Source: Rapana venosa (Eukaryota; Mollusca; Gastropoda; Neogastropoda; Muricidae). From it: a stretch of 64,000 nt of DNA. Location: contig CM054141.1 of assembly GCA_028751875.1 (NCBI GenBank), forward strand, positions 74,243,646 through 74,307,645, given 5' to 3'. The position numbers and the translations under genes were made by a program. Below, piece after piece: positions 12,270 to 24,440 of this stretch (its first letter is position 1; the number at the start of each line of letters is the position of its first letter). Below the pieces are notes generated by a model. The model ran no database searches, was not told the origin of the DNA, and saw only the letters and a program-made list of their open reading frames with translations.

Positions 12270-13320
12270 CTGACGAATAATTAAAAATAAAGGGGAATTT
12301 ATGCAGCGTTTATCCCCTGCAAAAAAAAAAAATCAAAGCACTTTCATTAAACCCTACTATTTCATAGCAATCAGTTACAATTAATATTTTTTCCAAATTC
12401 AAATGTACATGCACAAGAAACATAAATTTTAAACCGCTTTTGGCGGGGTTTGATGGGGAATTTTGGTTTGTTTGGGGGCAGGGGCAGATATGAATGAAAC
12501 AGGGGGGAAAAAATCTTAGGTTTTAATATGTAAATGAGGGGGGATTTAAAGAAAATAAGTAGGCTTTTTGGGTTTGAAGAGAGAGGAAATTTCCCCAGAT
12601 TTAGGACCAAAAAATTTAAAGAGAAAGGGGGCCAGGGGTTTGGTTTGGGATGAATGTAGGTATTCATAAGCAAAAGGGTATATGCACAGAGCAAAAAGGG
12701 AACGAGGAGATAAGGTAAAAACATTCACAGAGGTGGAGGGTGCAGTTTGTGGGGGAATTTGTAACAGAGGGTACTGACTTATAGTTTACTCTTTTGGCAC
12801 AGGCAGCCAGTGAAGCGTTGAAGAGAGGAATAATTTTGCTCAAAATTTTTTTTTTTTTTCTGGGGACTATTTTGAGCAGCAGGGGTTTAGTATACTTTTG
12901 ATGGGAGGGGATAGATTTTGCTGCCAACCAGCCAAAAGAATTGTAATAGTCCAGACATGAGAGGGGTTTACTATTTGGGGGATGTTGTAAAAAATTTGGG
13001 AATAATCTGGGACGGGGAGAAATGAGGATGCAACAATTTTTGGGGATGTTGATCAGTGAACAGGTATTTTCGATTTTGCACAATACGCGTAACTGTTTAG
13101 TAGCATGACGGGGCAGGTCTGGGTGAGGGAATTTGTCCCTAGAAAATGTGTTGTAAATAACGACCCCAGATTTTCACAAAAGTAAATAAGAAAGGGAAAA
13201 TATTAATGAATTCTCTAAGGGCTGTTGTGATAAAGAGTTTGTGTTTGGCCCCAAAAAAAACATGGTCGGGCGAGGTTTGGTACAAACTTTGAGCTGGTTT
13301 GCCCCTGCCCAGGAAATTTG
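12270..13320 (-). mobile_element. L2/CR1-like LINE, 5'-truncated, antisense
   Basis: Starting from the tail (ggaatttatgcagcg at 12,295-12,309 and aaatcaaagcac at 12,331-12,342), the sequence follows LINE A (43,860-44,800) word by word. Examples are gaaacaggggg-aaa...cttaggtttt, cagaggtggagggtgcagttt, ttgtaacagagggtactgac, ggcacaggcagccagtgaag, ccagccaaaagaattg-aatagtccagac, gacaggtattttcga, aatacgcgtaactg and agtttgtgtttgg-cc. In coding terms it holds the LINE C-terminal region and RT thumb, broken by frameshifts. The 5' end is truncated near 13,320. Confidence 0.85.
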
Positions 13321-13479
13321 TCAATGTCACGACATTCTCTGGTTTTCTTTTCCATGATGGACTTGCCTTGGCAGGACCCTTCCTCATTTTTTGTTTTTGG
13401 TAAATCACCTGCCCAGGTATTCGACGGGCGTTTTGCAAAGGTGAACTTCTCGGGGTTTGAGGGTGAGGGGGGCCGGGGG
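13321..13479. other. Junction of LINE and minisatellite
   Basis: May contain very degraded minisatellite units (cgacattctctgg at 13,330). Otherwise unassigned. Confidence 0.35.
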
Positions 13480-14040
13480 ACAGTTTTTTTCCAGGCCCCT
13501 TGCACATTCTCAGGTCGTGTTCTCCCCTTGTCTTTTCCTAAAAAACCAGGATGCCCTCCATGTGACGCACATTTTCTAGGTCATGCTTTTCCTTGTTTTC
13601 TCCCAATTTACCAGGTTTGTCGTCCATGTGAGGGCACATTCTCAGGTCATGCTTCCTCCCTTTGGTTCTGCCTAATACCAGGATGTCGTCCATTTTGCCC
13701 GCACATTCTCAGGCCCATGCTTTTGCCTTAATCACTGCCTAAACCGGGATTTCGTCCATTTTGACGCACTTTTCTCGGGGCTTGCTCGGGCCTTGTCTCT
13801 GCCTGTTTTACCGGATGTGGGTCCATGTGACGCACATTCTCAGGCATGCTCTGCCTTGCCCTCTGCCTAATACCGGGATGTCGTCCATTTAAACCCCACA
13901 TTCTCAGCCCCATGCTCTGCCTTAATCATTTGCCTAAACCAGGATGTCGCCCATTGGACGCACTTCTCAGGTCATGCTCTGCCTTGTCTCTGCCTGAAAA
14001 CCAGGTTTCCCTCCATTTAAACACAAAAAAACTCCAGGTA
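13480..14040. repeat. Minisatellite, about 65-bp unit, 8-9 copies
   Basis: The anchor ccaggatgtcgtcc, or variants of it, recurs at about 13,547, 13,611, 13,678, 13,745, 13,811, 13,873, 13,938 and 14,003, spacing 62-67. Each unit also contains gcacattctcagg and catgctctgccttgtctctg. The 137-codon plus frame at 13,318-13,731 and the minus frame at 13,728-13,913 are repeat by-products. Confidence 0.9.
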
Positions 14041-16245
14041 GCCCCTTTGTGGGGAATTGTGCCCAACCCTTCTTTGGAAATACTCAGGTGTGAGGAAATA
14101 CCATGGGTAGCCCTTTTGAACGAAAGTTTTCCAAAAGGGTGTTTTTAACGGGTCAGCGTGGAGCTCGGGTTTTGGCCCAATCTGTTTGATGGAACCTGAA
14201 TTAGGGGTTAAAAAGGGGGAAAAAAGTTTTTTGCCTCGGGAAATTTTGCTAAAATTCTTTCCACTGCGGCAGGGGGGTAAAATTTCCCCTCTTCAAAAAG
14301 GTTTGTTTTCAGTCTGGTTTTTGTTCAGTCGGGTTTAAAACCCCCACATATGCGTACACTCCACTGGTTTTTGGAACAACTATGTAGGGCTGCACCATCA
14401 TGGTTAGTCCCGGGCGCGTTGACGTTGTTTTTTGGGCCATTTGTTCAGTTCCGCCCTTTCCCCCCTCTTCAGCAGTGGGGCTGGAACACTTTTTGGAACA
14501 GACTGTGAAAATGGCTTTGGGAAATTTTTTATGGGGACAATTCTGCTCTCCCACAAGCTTCCAAGGGCCTGTGAAGATGTGGGAAACTTAAACCCCGGAC
14601 TTTTCGCAGATGTAACTGCTGCAAATTGAGGCACCCCGGGCTGCTGTTTCTTTCTTGGGAAACTGTTGTTGACTTTTTGCAGACGTTTGTAAAGAGTGGT
14701 TTCGTTTTCTGTAAAAACACCCGGGGATGTTTATGGGGGTTTAGTCCTAGCTTCTGGGTAGCCATCCCGAGTAGAAAATTTTGGGTTTGGGGGATTTCAC
14801 ACCGGGCCTGAATGGTGTATGACCATTTGGGGAAGGCTGATGAAAGGGGAATTTTTACATCAAATGGCTGGTCACCCCGGGCCAAGGAAATTAAAAGAGG
14901 TCGGGAGGGTTTAAGATCTCCAAAAGCTGGCTTGGAAAAAGTGGGGCGGGCATCAAAGAACCTAGGCACTTTTATTAATGCACCCAAATCAGGTCCTGTG
15001 AAACTGGGTCTTCAGCTTGATTTTCCCCCTGGGTGTGTGGGGGGTGCTTTAACCCTTTTTTTGGGTGCACTCCTCCAACGAAATATTTTCTTCATCAGGG
15101 AGGGGGTGTTTGGGGGGATTTTCTGGAAAAGACGCTGAACTTTTGCAGACAATCACAAAGTGCCCACTTCTTTTTTACCTTTTTCAAAAGGTCTTTTTCT
15201 GTGGGCAGTTTTTCTTGCAGGGGCAAGGGGTACCCCTGGTTTCAGTAGCCAAAAACCCCGTTTTGGGAGCACTTTTATCTTTCTAGGGCAGTGTGTTCCC
15301 GGACGTTCTGGTCCCGACCCGTCATGGAAACACGCCCGGGCACCCAGAAAATTGATTTTCCACTCTATAATTTTTTTAACAGTTTTTTTCGCTGTAGCTG
15401 TTTTGGAGCTCACTCGTGGTCATTTCTTCATTTAAAGAATGTAGGGGCAGTCCCCCCCAATACCATACAGTTGAGCTTGGAAGTGTCATCACAACAAGGA
15501 AAAAAATAAGTTTTTCTCGGGCCATGGTGTCTACCCTTTTTTGAAATTTTCAAAACCCGCTGCTTTTTTTTAAAAAACTAATTTTCAGCCAGGGGGTCGA
15601 ACTTTTTACCTGGATCTCTTTTAAGATGGAACCGAACTGTTCCTTAAAAATTATTGATCTCTCTTTTTTAAAGAAAAAAGTTAGTCAAACTTGCTTAAAA
15701 CTGTGGCTTTAAACAGTTTTACTTTAAGCTTTGGGGGCTCATATTTTTTATCTTCTTTGGGTTTGGGCCCTTCACCCAGAAAAAAAGAAGTTGGAATATA
15801 TTTTTAGGTCGTTTAACGCCGATAATTTTTTTGGGCTTTTCTGATACCCTGTGGCTTGTAGAAAGACGTTAAAAAATTTTTTTCATTCTCCCATGTGGGC
15901 TTAATTTCCCCCTTTGTTGGGAGAGTGAGCCGGGGAAAAGTACCTAAAAAATATGTCTATGATAGGCATAGGTTTGGGCACTTCTGACCCCCATGCAAGC
16001 ATTGGATGGCTTCACATACATAGCCTTTTTTTTTGGCAAAAACCCAAATAACAGATTATATGAAAAGTTTGGAGAAAAAACTATTTTAGCCCTGAATAAA
16101 TGCTAAAAGCCCAGTTTTTAAGGCCGTTTTACTTCAAATCCTGTGGGATCATGAATCCCAAAATTTTTTGAATCCCTTTGCACCCTCGGTGAAATTTAAA
16201 TTTTTACAATCCCTAGAACAAGGCAGAGCTGCTAGGGGGGGGGCC
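14041..16245. other. Unidentified region with degraded coding-like texture
   Basis: Composition is more balanced than the flanks. The longest frame is 152 codons on the minus strand (14,529-14,987), with others at 15,153-15,413 (minus) and 15,160-15,435 (plus). Residue composition is protein-like, but I recognise no domain, catalytic motif or repeat family. Frames are interrupted at homopolymers. It could be an unrecognised transposon or eroded host coding DNA. I make no functional claim. Confidence 0.35.
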
Positions 16246-16249
16246 CTTT

Positions 16250-16690
16250 TCCTTTCGTGTATAGTAATTTTACACGGAGAAAATCAAATTTTGTATGCAC
16301 GTTAAAAACCCATAATTAAACCCGATCCCTTCGTACTTTAGGAAAAAAAACTCCCTTCCCCACTCTCTCAAATTTTCTGCAGCCTTCGACACTTAGACCA
16401 CTCCCAATTTTTCTTTCCCTCCCCCAAAAAAAATTTTTGGGAAACAAAAGGGACAGGCCCCCCACCTGGTTAATTCATTAAATTTAGGCCAAAATTTCCC
16501 CGCGTCCCCCAGGGAAACAAAATTAAAAAAAACACCCGCCAAACTGGAATTTTGGGTCCCCCAAAAGGGAACGTTCTGGGCCCTGTTCTTTTCACTCTCT
16601 AATTCAGCCCTTTTACAATTTAAAAAAATCGTCATCAAATCAACCATCATTTTTTTTGCAGACAACTCTCAGTTTTTAGCAGTTTATACT
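16250..16690 (+). mobile_element. L2/CR1-like LINE RT fragment, sense
   Basis: Short, heavily damaged piece of the reverse transcriptase palm. Around 16,372-16,392, frames read S-A-A-F-D-T, the conserved first aspartate block. At 16,555-16,605 they read a GVPQGNVLGPVLFTL-like block, and at 16,650-16,675 a degraded F-A-D-N version of the YADD box. Order and spacing agree with LINE A. Neither a 3' tail nor an endonuclease is present. Confidence 0.7.
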
Positions 16691-16694
16691 CCCG

Positions 16695-16830
16695 AACATG
16701 TACAGTCGGGCTCCTCTTCCCGGGAAGTAAAAAAAAAGTTTCGAGTAATCTGAAAACTCGAATTCCGGCAGTCGGATTTTTCTCGATTTTACAGGGAGCA
16801 CTTCGACTTAATCCCATGCTGAAATTTTAA
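16695..16830. mobile_element. Possible pogo/Tigger-like terminal sequence
   Basis: The segment tacagtcgggctcctcttcc followed by ttcgagtaatctgaaaactc has the style of the ends of pogo-type DNA transposons (tacagtcg start, repeated cga/tcg words). A related stretch lies at 29,715-29,870. No transposase frame and no matching second terminus were found. Confidence 0.25.
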
Positions 16831-17525
16831 AAAAAGGGGGTAGATAAGGCACAAAAGTCTCAGGGCCCGTTTTCCCGAAATAAGTCCACAAAGGAAACGG
16901 GGGAAAAAACAAAGTACCCCTCAAAATGCTGGGAGAGAAATTTTCAAGTAGATTTTTTTTCCCGCTGACATTTTTTTAAAGCAGCTGGGGGAAAAAAGGG
17001 GGTTGTATTTACAAAATACAGGGGCCCCATCCTTTTAAACTGGGGGAAGCTGTTAAACCCCCAACAGGGGTTCTGCCAAGGGCGCCCCCACCAAAATCTC
17101 CACTCAGATCCCCCGGTTCCCCCAAATTTTAGCGGTTTTCTTCAAGGTATTCTTTGAAAATTAGGGCCCAAAGTATTTAGAAAAAGGCTCATGTTTTTTT
17201 CTTTTTTTTCCCCCCCCCCCCCAAAAAAATCTGCAGTTAAAGGCTCGGAAATTTTCCCTTTTGGGAAAATTTGGGGGTTCCACAAATTTCCAAAATCAAT
17301 GCACTAGAGGCAAACTGCCCCCTTTTCCCAACCCATTTCTGTTGACATGTTTTGGGTTTTCCCAAAATGGCTTGAAAGTTTTCCTTTTTGGCCAAAGGAA
17401 GAGGTCAGAAAAAAACCCAAGGGTATGCGCTTTTTCGTTTTCCCGCCCAAATTTCATTTGTTGGAAAGAACATTTCTTGAGGTCTCCCCTTTATAACCTG
17501 TTTATATGAAAAAGCCCTCCCCTTT
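16831..17525. other. Unassigned DNA
   Basis: Nothing recognised apart from a C tract near 17,211-17,222. Confidence 0.45.
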
Positions 17526-17680
17526 TTTTTCTCTGGTCTTTTCTAACAGCATCCTCTTTCCCTTTTCTGGTCTTTCCCAACAGCATCCCCCTTTCCCGTC
17601 TCTGGTCTTTTTTTAACGCACCTCTTCCTGCTCTGGTCTTTTCTACGGCTTTTCCCGTCCTCTGGTCTTTTTCTGCCCCC
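17526..17680. repeat. Short minisatellite, about 37-bp unit
   Basis: ctctggtcttttct followed by aacagcatcctctttccc recurs about five times (17,532, 17,565, 17,601, 17,632 and 17,660) with drift. Pyrimidine-rich on the plus strand. The minus frame over it (17,543-17,818) is K/R/E-rich because of the repeat. Confidence 0.7.
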
Positions 17681-19850
17681 CCAGTTTTTGTAAACTCCTA
17701 CTTGGGCCCCCTCCTTTTTCCCTTCTTTCCATTTCTCCCCCGTTAGGGTTTCCCTTTTACCCCTTTTGCCGTTTCTTACACTTTCCTTCTTGCCCTCACC
17801 GTTTTTTTCTGTGTCCAAAGTAAATTTTTTTTTGCTTTCTTTCCTTCAAAAGTTTTTTTGTTACTTTTTCCTGGTTTTTTTCCTTTTTTGTTTTTTACTC
17901 CTCCCGCGTCAACTTTTTCCCTTTTGTGTGCATTTTTTTCCTATAAAAAAAATTTTAAAAGAGGAATTTTTTGGGTTTTAGTTTGACCATAAACCCTAAT
18001 TTTTTGTTGAGACTCTCCCTTTAAAAAAATGAAAAAAAATCCCAAAAGAACCCTGCGTACCACAAACTGCTGCAAAAACCTGTTATTTTTTTTCCCCCAC
18101 TATCCGTACCTTTTTTCCGGGGTGACTGTCCCCTGGTTCACCACAGTTAAACGTTGTCAGAAACGTCCCTCACTGACCGCTGCTGCTGCTGGCGGGTGCT
18201 GGCAGTTTTGGGTAAATGTCAGCTGCATGCTGGTGCCCTGTTTCAAGATCAGCATCCACCAGAAATGTCTTCTGCCCCTGACATTCCCTTTTTCCCTTTC
18301 AGAGGCCCGAAAGAAATGGCTCTGAGCCAAACACTCCCATTTTTTACTGGGTGTACTAGGATGAGGGTTATCACAAAACCTGCCTTTCTTTTAAACAGTA
18401 AACTGATGGTGGAGGGAGTTTCCCCTGCCCGCCCTTTTGCATTGTATGGCTTCGAACAGCGTGATGTTAAAGCCCCCTGTTGGGGTTTCCCCCCATCAAT
18501 GTGGGTGATAGGTTTGCTGTTCTGTAGTGAACTTTGATGGGTTTTTTATGATCCCCTGAAACTAGCGGCTGCAACTTTTTTTATTTGGTTTGCCGGGGGA
18601 AGAAACAACAGTTCTTGGCCTTCAGCTGGGGTTGAATCTTGCCCCTGTGCACAGCCAATGTCCCCCCACCAGTATACTTTTTTCCCCTTTTGAGGGAAAA
18701 CATGCTGTGATCAAAAGTTTTTTTAGCAGCCTCCCTGAACAGTTCCATGTCAACCAGGCCCTTTCCCGTTGGCAGAAGGGCTGAACCGGCAAGGGTTTTT
18801 AAAAATTTTAGAAACACGAGGTTCTGGGAAACCTCCCGTGGGAAAAGTGGCAATTTTTTCAGTTCCCTCCAAGTTTTTACAGACAAGAAAAATAATTCTC
18901 TCATTAGATTTCTTTCCCCCCCGACTTTTTTCCCGATTTGAAGGAAAAGAGTTTATCAGGTAAAAGACGCCAAAAAAAGGCCAATTTTGTCGCGTTTAAA
19001 AATGTCTTTTGCCTGGTATTGGGGACAAAGTAGGTTTCAGGACATTTTCAGTCCCCGGCGTTTTTGTCTTGGGTCTTTTACAGAGACCCCTCAACCCCTC
19101 ATAGCTTTAAAAAAAAATAGCATCCCCTTTTTTTTAAAAAAAAAAAGAAACCCCCTATTGGAAAAGCTCCAGTCAGGTATCCCCCCTTTTCCGGGAATCT
19201 TTTGCTTTTTGCTTGGAAGTGAGCCACTAACAGGCCCCTTGGCTGAATTTGTGCATTAGAAAACCAGTGGGGGAGGCCTGATCAATGTCGTGATTTTGCT
19301 GACTTTTTGTCCTCTTTGTGGCATCCCGTCTCACTGGGGAAATAAAACATTTGATTTCTCTTTTTCTTTTAATTTTTGGTTTACAATGTGTTTGGGGGAA
19401 TATTAAAAACCTGTGGAATATCTTTTCATTTCTTTTGTAGATTGTTTTAAAATTCATGGGAATTTTAAATCAGTTTTTTGTTTCAGTGTTTGCGTTTTTC
19501 AAATTTTTCATGGTTGGGGCCATGATGTTTCTGTCCAAGGAAATAAAGTAGGCCGACCCTAAAATAAACAAAGGCACTGAGGGCGGAAAAATGCCCGCTC
19601 ACGCAACCAAACCCTCTCTCAGCCAAACAGTGCAAACCCCTGCATGCCCCCCTTTCTACCGCATCTCCCCACTGTATTTAAAAAACAAAAGCAAACCTAT
19701 ATGAAAACTATGTTTTTCCCCCACTGACCCCGCTCCCCTGTTGCAACCCCCAGCAAGGGGGGTGGCAAATTTCTTTTGGCCCGGGAGAAATCACCACCGT
19801 TTTTTAAATAGTTGGCCAATGAGCGCTCTTTTCCCCTTTTGCGTAATACT
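17681..19850. other. Unidentified region with degraded coding-like texture
   Basis: Pyrimidine-rich to about 17,930, then balanced sequence with several 60-127 codon frames on both strands (for example 18,154-18,537 plus and 18,581-18,904 minus, 107 codons). None shows a domain I can name. Frequent homopolymer inflation suggests the real frames are broken. It could be an unrecognised retroelement. Confidence 0.35.
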
Positions 19851-19854
19851 CGTT

Positions 19855-20062
19855 TTTTTCTGTTTTAAACTGTAGAATATTGGGACCCCTTATTGACCCA
19901 AACAGATAATTGGGCCCTTTTTGTTTTCAGGGTTTTTTTTCTAAGACAAGGGAGGCCATAAAGGGAACGCACTGGGAATTTTTATCAGCATCTTCCCCAT
20001 GTCTCTAAGTCTATTTGAATGAGGGTTAAAATAAACAACAGCAAACACAACATGGTGTTGGG
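19855..20062. repeat. Dispersed repeat R3, copy 1
   Basis: It shares aattgggcc...tgtt-tcagggtt, gacaagggaggcca, cagcatcttccccatgtctc followed by taagtctattt-aatgag, and ataaacaacagcaaacacaa with 29,350-29,545. This copy carries extra bases at runs, for example cagggttttttttctaagac where the clean copy reads cagggttctttctatgac. Class unknown; no coding frame. Confidence 0.85.
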
Positions 20063-21171
20063 AAAGGGGATTTTAAAAATAGAGACAATGGAAAAAAGTA
20101 GGGTGTTTAAATGAATGTATGGGGGAAGAAAAAAGTAAGTTAAAAAAAAAAAAAAGCAAAAACAAAGACTGGTTGTTTAAAATAGAAAGTTTAGACGTAT
20201 GGCTGTTTTTCCCTTTAACGAACCAGATAAGCAGTTCCGCTGGTGTACCAGCTCCGTTTAAACTAGAGGGGTGGAAGTGGTTTTCCCAAAAAATTGGCCA
20301 AAAAATTTAAAAGACATTTGGGGCAATTATTTATAGCCAGTAGACTGAATAAAAGGGAAAAATGCAGAATTTTAGGCTGCGGTTTTTTTAGCCCCCCATT
20401 GGAAAAAGAAAAATGGACATTTAAAGATGGGTTTCATTTTGAAAGTGATCTGATAGCAAAAAACTTGCAGAAAATTATAGGACTTTCAGGGAAATTTTGT
20501 GTTGGAGAAAAAAACATGAAGAATTTTAAAACATAACTTTTTTCACTCAAGACAACAAGTACCTCAGAATCAGTTGAAGCATACATCATACTCTTGGTCA
20601 GTTTGCCAAACACTGTAATTTTGGGCAAAGAAAACAGGAGAAAATTCCCCAGACAAGTTGTCCCTGGGAGTGAGAGAAGATGCGCTAGAGGAAAAAGCTG
20701 GAAGGTAAAAAAGGGGTTTTACTTGGCCAAAGGTTTTTTGCAATTTTGGAAAAAGCATATTTAAAAATTCAAGGAAAAGCAGGGAACTTAATGGCACCCA
20801 GACTAAAGGGGAATTCACATGGGGAACCCAAATTCCATTGAAAGGAAGAAAATATCAGCAAAAACTGAAAAAACATGAACATTTTCGTTCTCCCCGCACA
20901 AAAAGAAATGCTCACCTTGTGGCAAAGTACCTAACATGGGAAAAAAAGACTGCCCACAAAAGATGGGAAAGTGCCACACATGTTTTTAAAAAGGTCACTA
21001 CAAGTCATGTGAGATCTTAAAAAAGGGGCAAAAACATTGATGAAAAAGGAAAAAAGAAGAGACAGTACTTGGGGTTAAATTAAAGGGGCAACAAAGAAAG
21101 TGGGCCCAAAGCGTAACAGAAAATCTTTGGCAGCAACAGTTCTGACAATGGAAAAAACGGTCAATTTTAAA
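20063..21171. other. AT-rich unassigned DNA
   Basis: A-rich, with short frames on both strands (for example 20,294-20,536 plus and 20,570-20,818 minus) and no recognisable domain or repeat family. Confidence 0.45.
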
Positions 21172-24100
21172 AAAAAAATAATACATGGGAATTATATTTG
21201 TGCTATATCTTGAAAAGACAAACCCCAAAACGCATGGGATTAACCTAATCTTAAACAGTCCTGCAATCAATGATTTAAAAGAAACAAAAGTTCAAACAAA
21301 CAGATTTTACAAACAAGTGCCTGCAGACAAAATCTATGAAAAAAAAAATTTCAATAGTCAACTTTTTACAAAAGCCCCCCCCCCACACACACTCACTTAG
21401 GTCCTATACTTTAGCAGGGGGATAGGGCATGGGTTAGTGAGGGTGGGTTAAACTCTGATATGAAACAGGAGGGGGGGGAAAACTTAGGTTTTAAAAAAAA
21501 TATGTCTTTAGGCTTTGGGTTTTAAAAATGTCATAAAATAGGTTTCTGGAAGAAGGGGGGGAAATCATTCCAGGTCGATGGGCCCGAAAAAGAGAAAGGC
21601 GGCGGCCAAAGTGGATTTGGGTTAATCTTTGGTATTATAGGCAAAAAGGGATCTGCTTTTGAGCGGGGGGAAAGTGAAGGAAATGTACAGGTTAAAATTG
21701 GCATAAAGGGAGGAGGGTGCAGTTTTGTGGAACAATTTTTAAAAGAGGGTACAGACTTATAATTTTTCTCTCTGTGGCCAAAGGGACCATGGAAGGGAAG
21801 GGTCCCCAAGGGGAGGGGTAATGTTTCTCAGATTTTTTTTTCTTTTAGAAAATAGTCGAGCCGGGGAGTTTTGTATAAGTTGAAGGGAGTGGTAGATGAT
21901 GAGGCAGACCGACAAAAAGAGAAATTTCAATAGTCCAGACGTGAAAGAATGGGGGAAGTGACCCAAATTTTGGGTGTTGCATCAGTGGACAGGTTTTTTT
22001 TTTTTTTTTTTTTTTTCTTTCGAATTGCACTAATACGCCTAATTGATTTGTAGCACAATGACAGTCGATGATGAATTTTTTTCATAGAGAGTGGTTGGCG
22101 GGTAACAAACCTAGTACTTCACAGCAGGGGTTGAGGGACTGATGTATTCCAAGTTTTTTATTGAAGCTGTTTTAATGGAAAGAGTTTGTGTTTGGTTTCC
22201 CCACGGGGCATGGCTTTTTGGGTTTTTTTCTGCCCTTTAGCTGTAATTTGTTTTTGGGGGTTTATCCCGTTTTGAATAAACTTCCAAAAACAGCGGGCCA
22301 TATTTGTAAGAGAGAAGGCAGATTTTCAGGAGTAAAAACCCCCCTTTTTAATCTGAGAGTTTATCTGCGTAAAAATGATGGTTTTTATTTGATGACGGTT
22401 TTTTTATATGTGAAAGGGGGGGGCAGTTTTAAAGAGTGAAAAGAACAGGGCCAAAAATGATCCCTGTGGGACCCCGCAAAATTTTTTCCAAAGTTTTTTG
22501 GCAGGTATTGATTGAATCTTTTTTACTGCCAAATGTCTGGAATCGGTCAGTAAAAAATGAATTAAACCAGGTGAGGGGGTATGCCAGTAACCAAAGAAGT
22601 TTTTTTTAAGACGGGGAGGGGAAAAAATTGAGTGGTTTATAGTATCGAAGGCTGCTGATAAAAACGGAGTAGAGTGAGAAGGGAGAATTTTTTTCCCAGT
22701 CAGAAGCATGTTTAAAGTGTGTACTAGGGGGTTTTAGTGGGTGCGGTTTGGGGGGCGATAGGCAGACCCCGGGAAAATCAGGGAAAAAGATTGTTGGGGA
22801 GAAGGTGGTTGGGTTTACTTTTAGAATACTTTTTTAAAGGGCTTTAAAAAAAAGGTAGATTGGAACAGGTATATAAATTTTTTCAGAATGTTAGGGCAAG
22901 GGGTTTTTATGCTTTTTTAGTAGAGGTGTGACTACAGCAGTTTTTTAAGCTGATGGAACATTCCTGAACAAGAGATGAGTTCACAAATTTTTGTGATAGG
23001 GGTATAAAATTGGGTAGGCATGTGTGGAAAAAGAGAAGCAAAGGGATGGGGTCAAGATCCCCATGATTTTAAGTCATTTCTTTCGAATTGTCCCTGATTT
23101 TTTTCTCACTTGTCGGGTGAAAGAAAAGGGGGAGGAGTGCCAGAGAATTGGGGGTCAGGATGTGAAAAGGCCCGGGAAAAGGGGTCTGATCCCGTTTGGG
23201 GGTGAATGTTAAGACTTTTTCAGAAAAAGAATGCGAAAATAAGAGAATTTTAAAAAGTGGTTGTGGATGGAAGGGAAAAGGGCTTGCCTTTAAGATCCCA
23301 AAAAGAGTAGATGTGAGGGAAAAAAGAGATTTTTATAGACGTGGCACAAAAAACTTTAGAAGAGTAATACTTTTTTTTTTCTGAAAGAATTAAAGATTTG
23401 ACTTTTTTTTTGTTTTCAAAAAAGGGTGCTTTTTTAATTTCCCCTTTTTGATTTTCGCCACTTCTGCTTAAATTTTCCCCGCGTTTGCGCCTTTTTCACC
23501 AGGATGTCATGGGGGTACCATGGCGCACATGGCCTATCGGCAGGAAAGGGGCATGGGGGGGCATGCTCAATCAAACAGTTGGCTAAAAACATCATTGTAG
23601 TGTTTTTGAGGGGTTATTGTTGTCAGAGGTTTGTGATAGGCGTTCAGCAGTTGGGAAGGAAATTTGAATATCAAAGGCCTTAAAGGGTTTCGTTTGGGGG
23701 ACATTTCTTTTTCTTTCTGATAGGCTTTTCAATTTTAGAGAGGAAAAACACGGGGGGATCAGAAAATGTTTTTCAGTGATAGATACAGAAGGGATCAGAT
23801 CTTGGGAAATATCGTAAAAGCCGTCCCAAAAAAAGGGCCCGATCTGTGTGTTGCTTCGTTTACCCGCTGAGAAAGGGAAATTTGGGTTTGAAAAAAGAAA
23901 GAGAAAAGGGCGTTTTTTACATCAAAAAAGACTGGTTATCAAAATGGAAGTTAAAGGCCTGAGAATGATGAGCTTTCGGGAGAGGGCTGAAATGATCCAG
24001 GGGTTTTACTGAAACTCTTGTTTGGAAAAATGGAAGATGTCAATTATTTTTTAAAAGGCTTTGGGGGTGGGAAAGGAAAGACACAGGAAAAATAATTTGG

Positions 24101-24440
24101 TGGCCATTTTGTTGAATTAGTTCCCAAAATTTTGAAAAATTCAGGTGAGAAAAGGAAAAAAAAGGGAGTGACAGAGAGAAAGAGAAAGGTTTTTTTTAGT
24201 TATCTTTTTAAAAAATGGCAATTTCCACCTCCCTGGGAGGGTCGGGGAAGAGAAAGAGTTTTATAAAAACCCGGGGGGCATTGTTTTTTATTTTCGGGTT
24301 TATGACCTGTGGTTTTAAAACCCGGGTTTCCCGTAAAAATGGTTTTGATCAATGTTCTTTTTAGAGATGAAATCAGGGAAAAGAGATCATCTGGGCAGAC
24401 AGATTGGGACGTTGAACAAAACACTTTTGAAGGGTGTTAG
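21172..24440 (-). mobile_element. Near full-length L2/CR1-like LINE, antisense, damaged
   Basis: It follows LINE A over about 3.2 kb in the same orientation. It contains the tail (catgggaattatatttgtgc at 21,184), a pyrimidine/CA stretch (21,376-21,396), the C-terminal region (21,540-22,010), and an RT block seen as GVPQGSFLALFF on the minus strand (about 22,440-22,480). A DTINHSIF block lies near 22,625-22,650. Further 5' are endonuclease-linked words such as aggatgtcatggg-gtaccat (23,502-23,522) and aatttccacctccctggga (24,219-24,237). Frames are broken every 50-100 codons, mostly at run-length changes relative to LINE A. Similarity fades beyond about 24,440. Confidence 0.85.
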
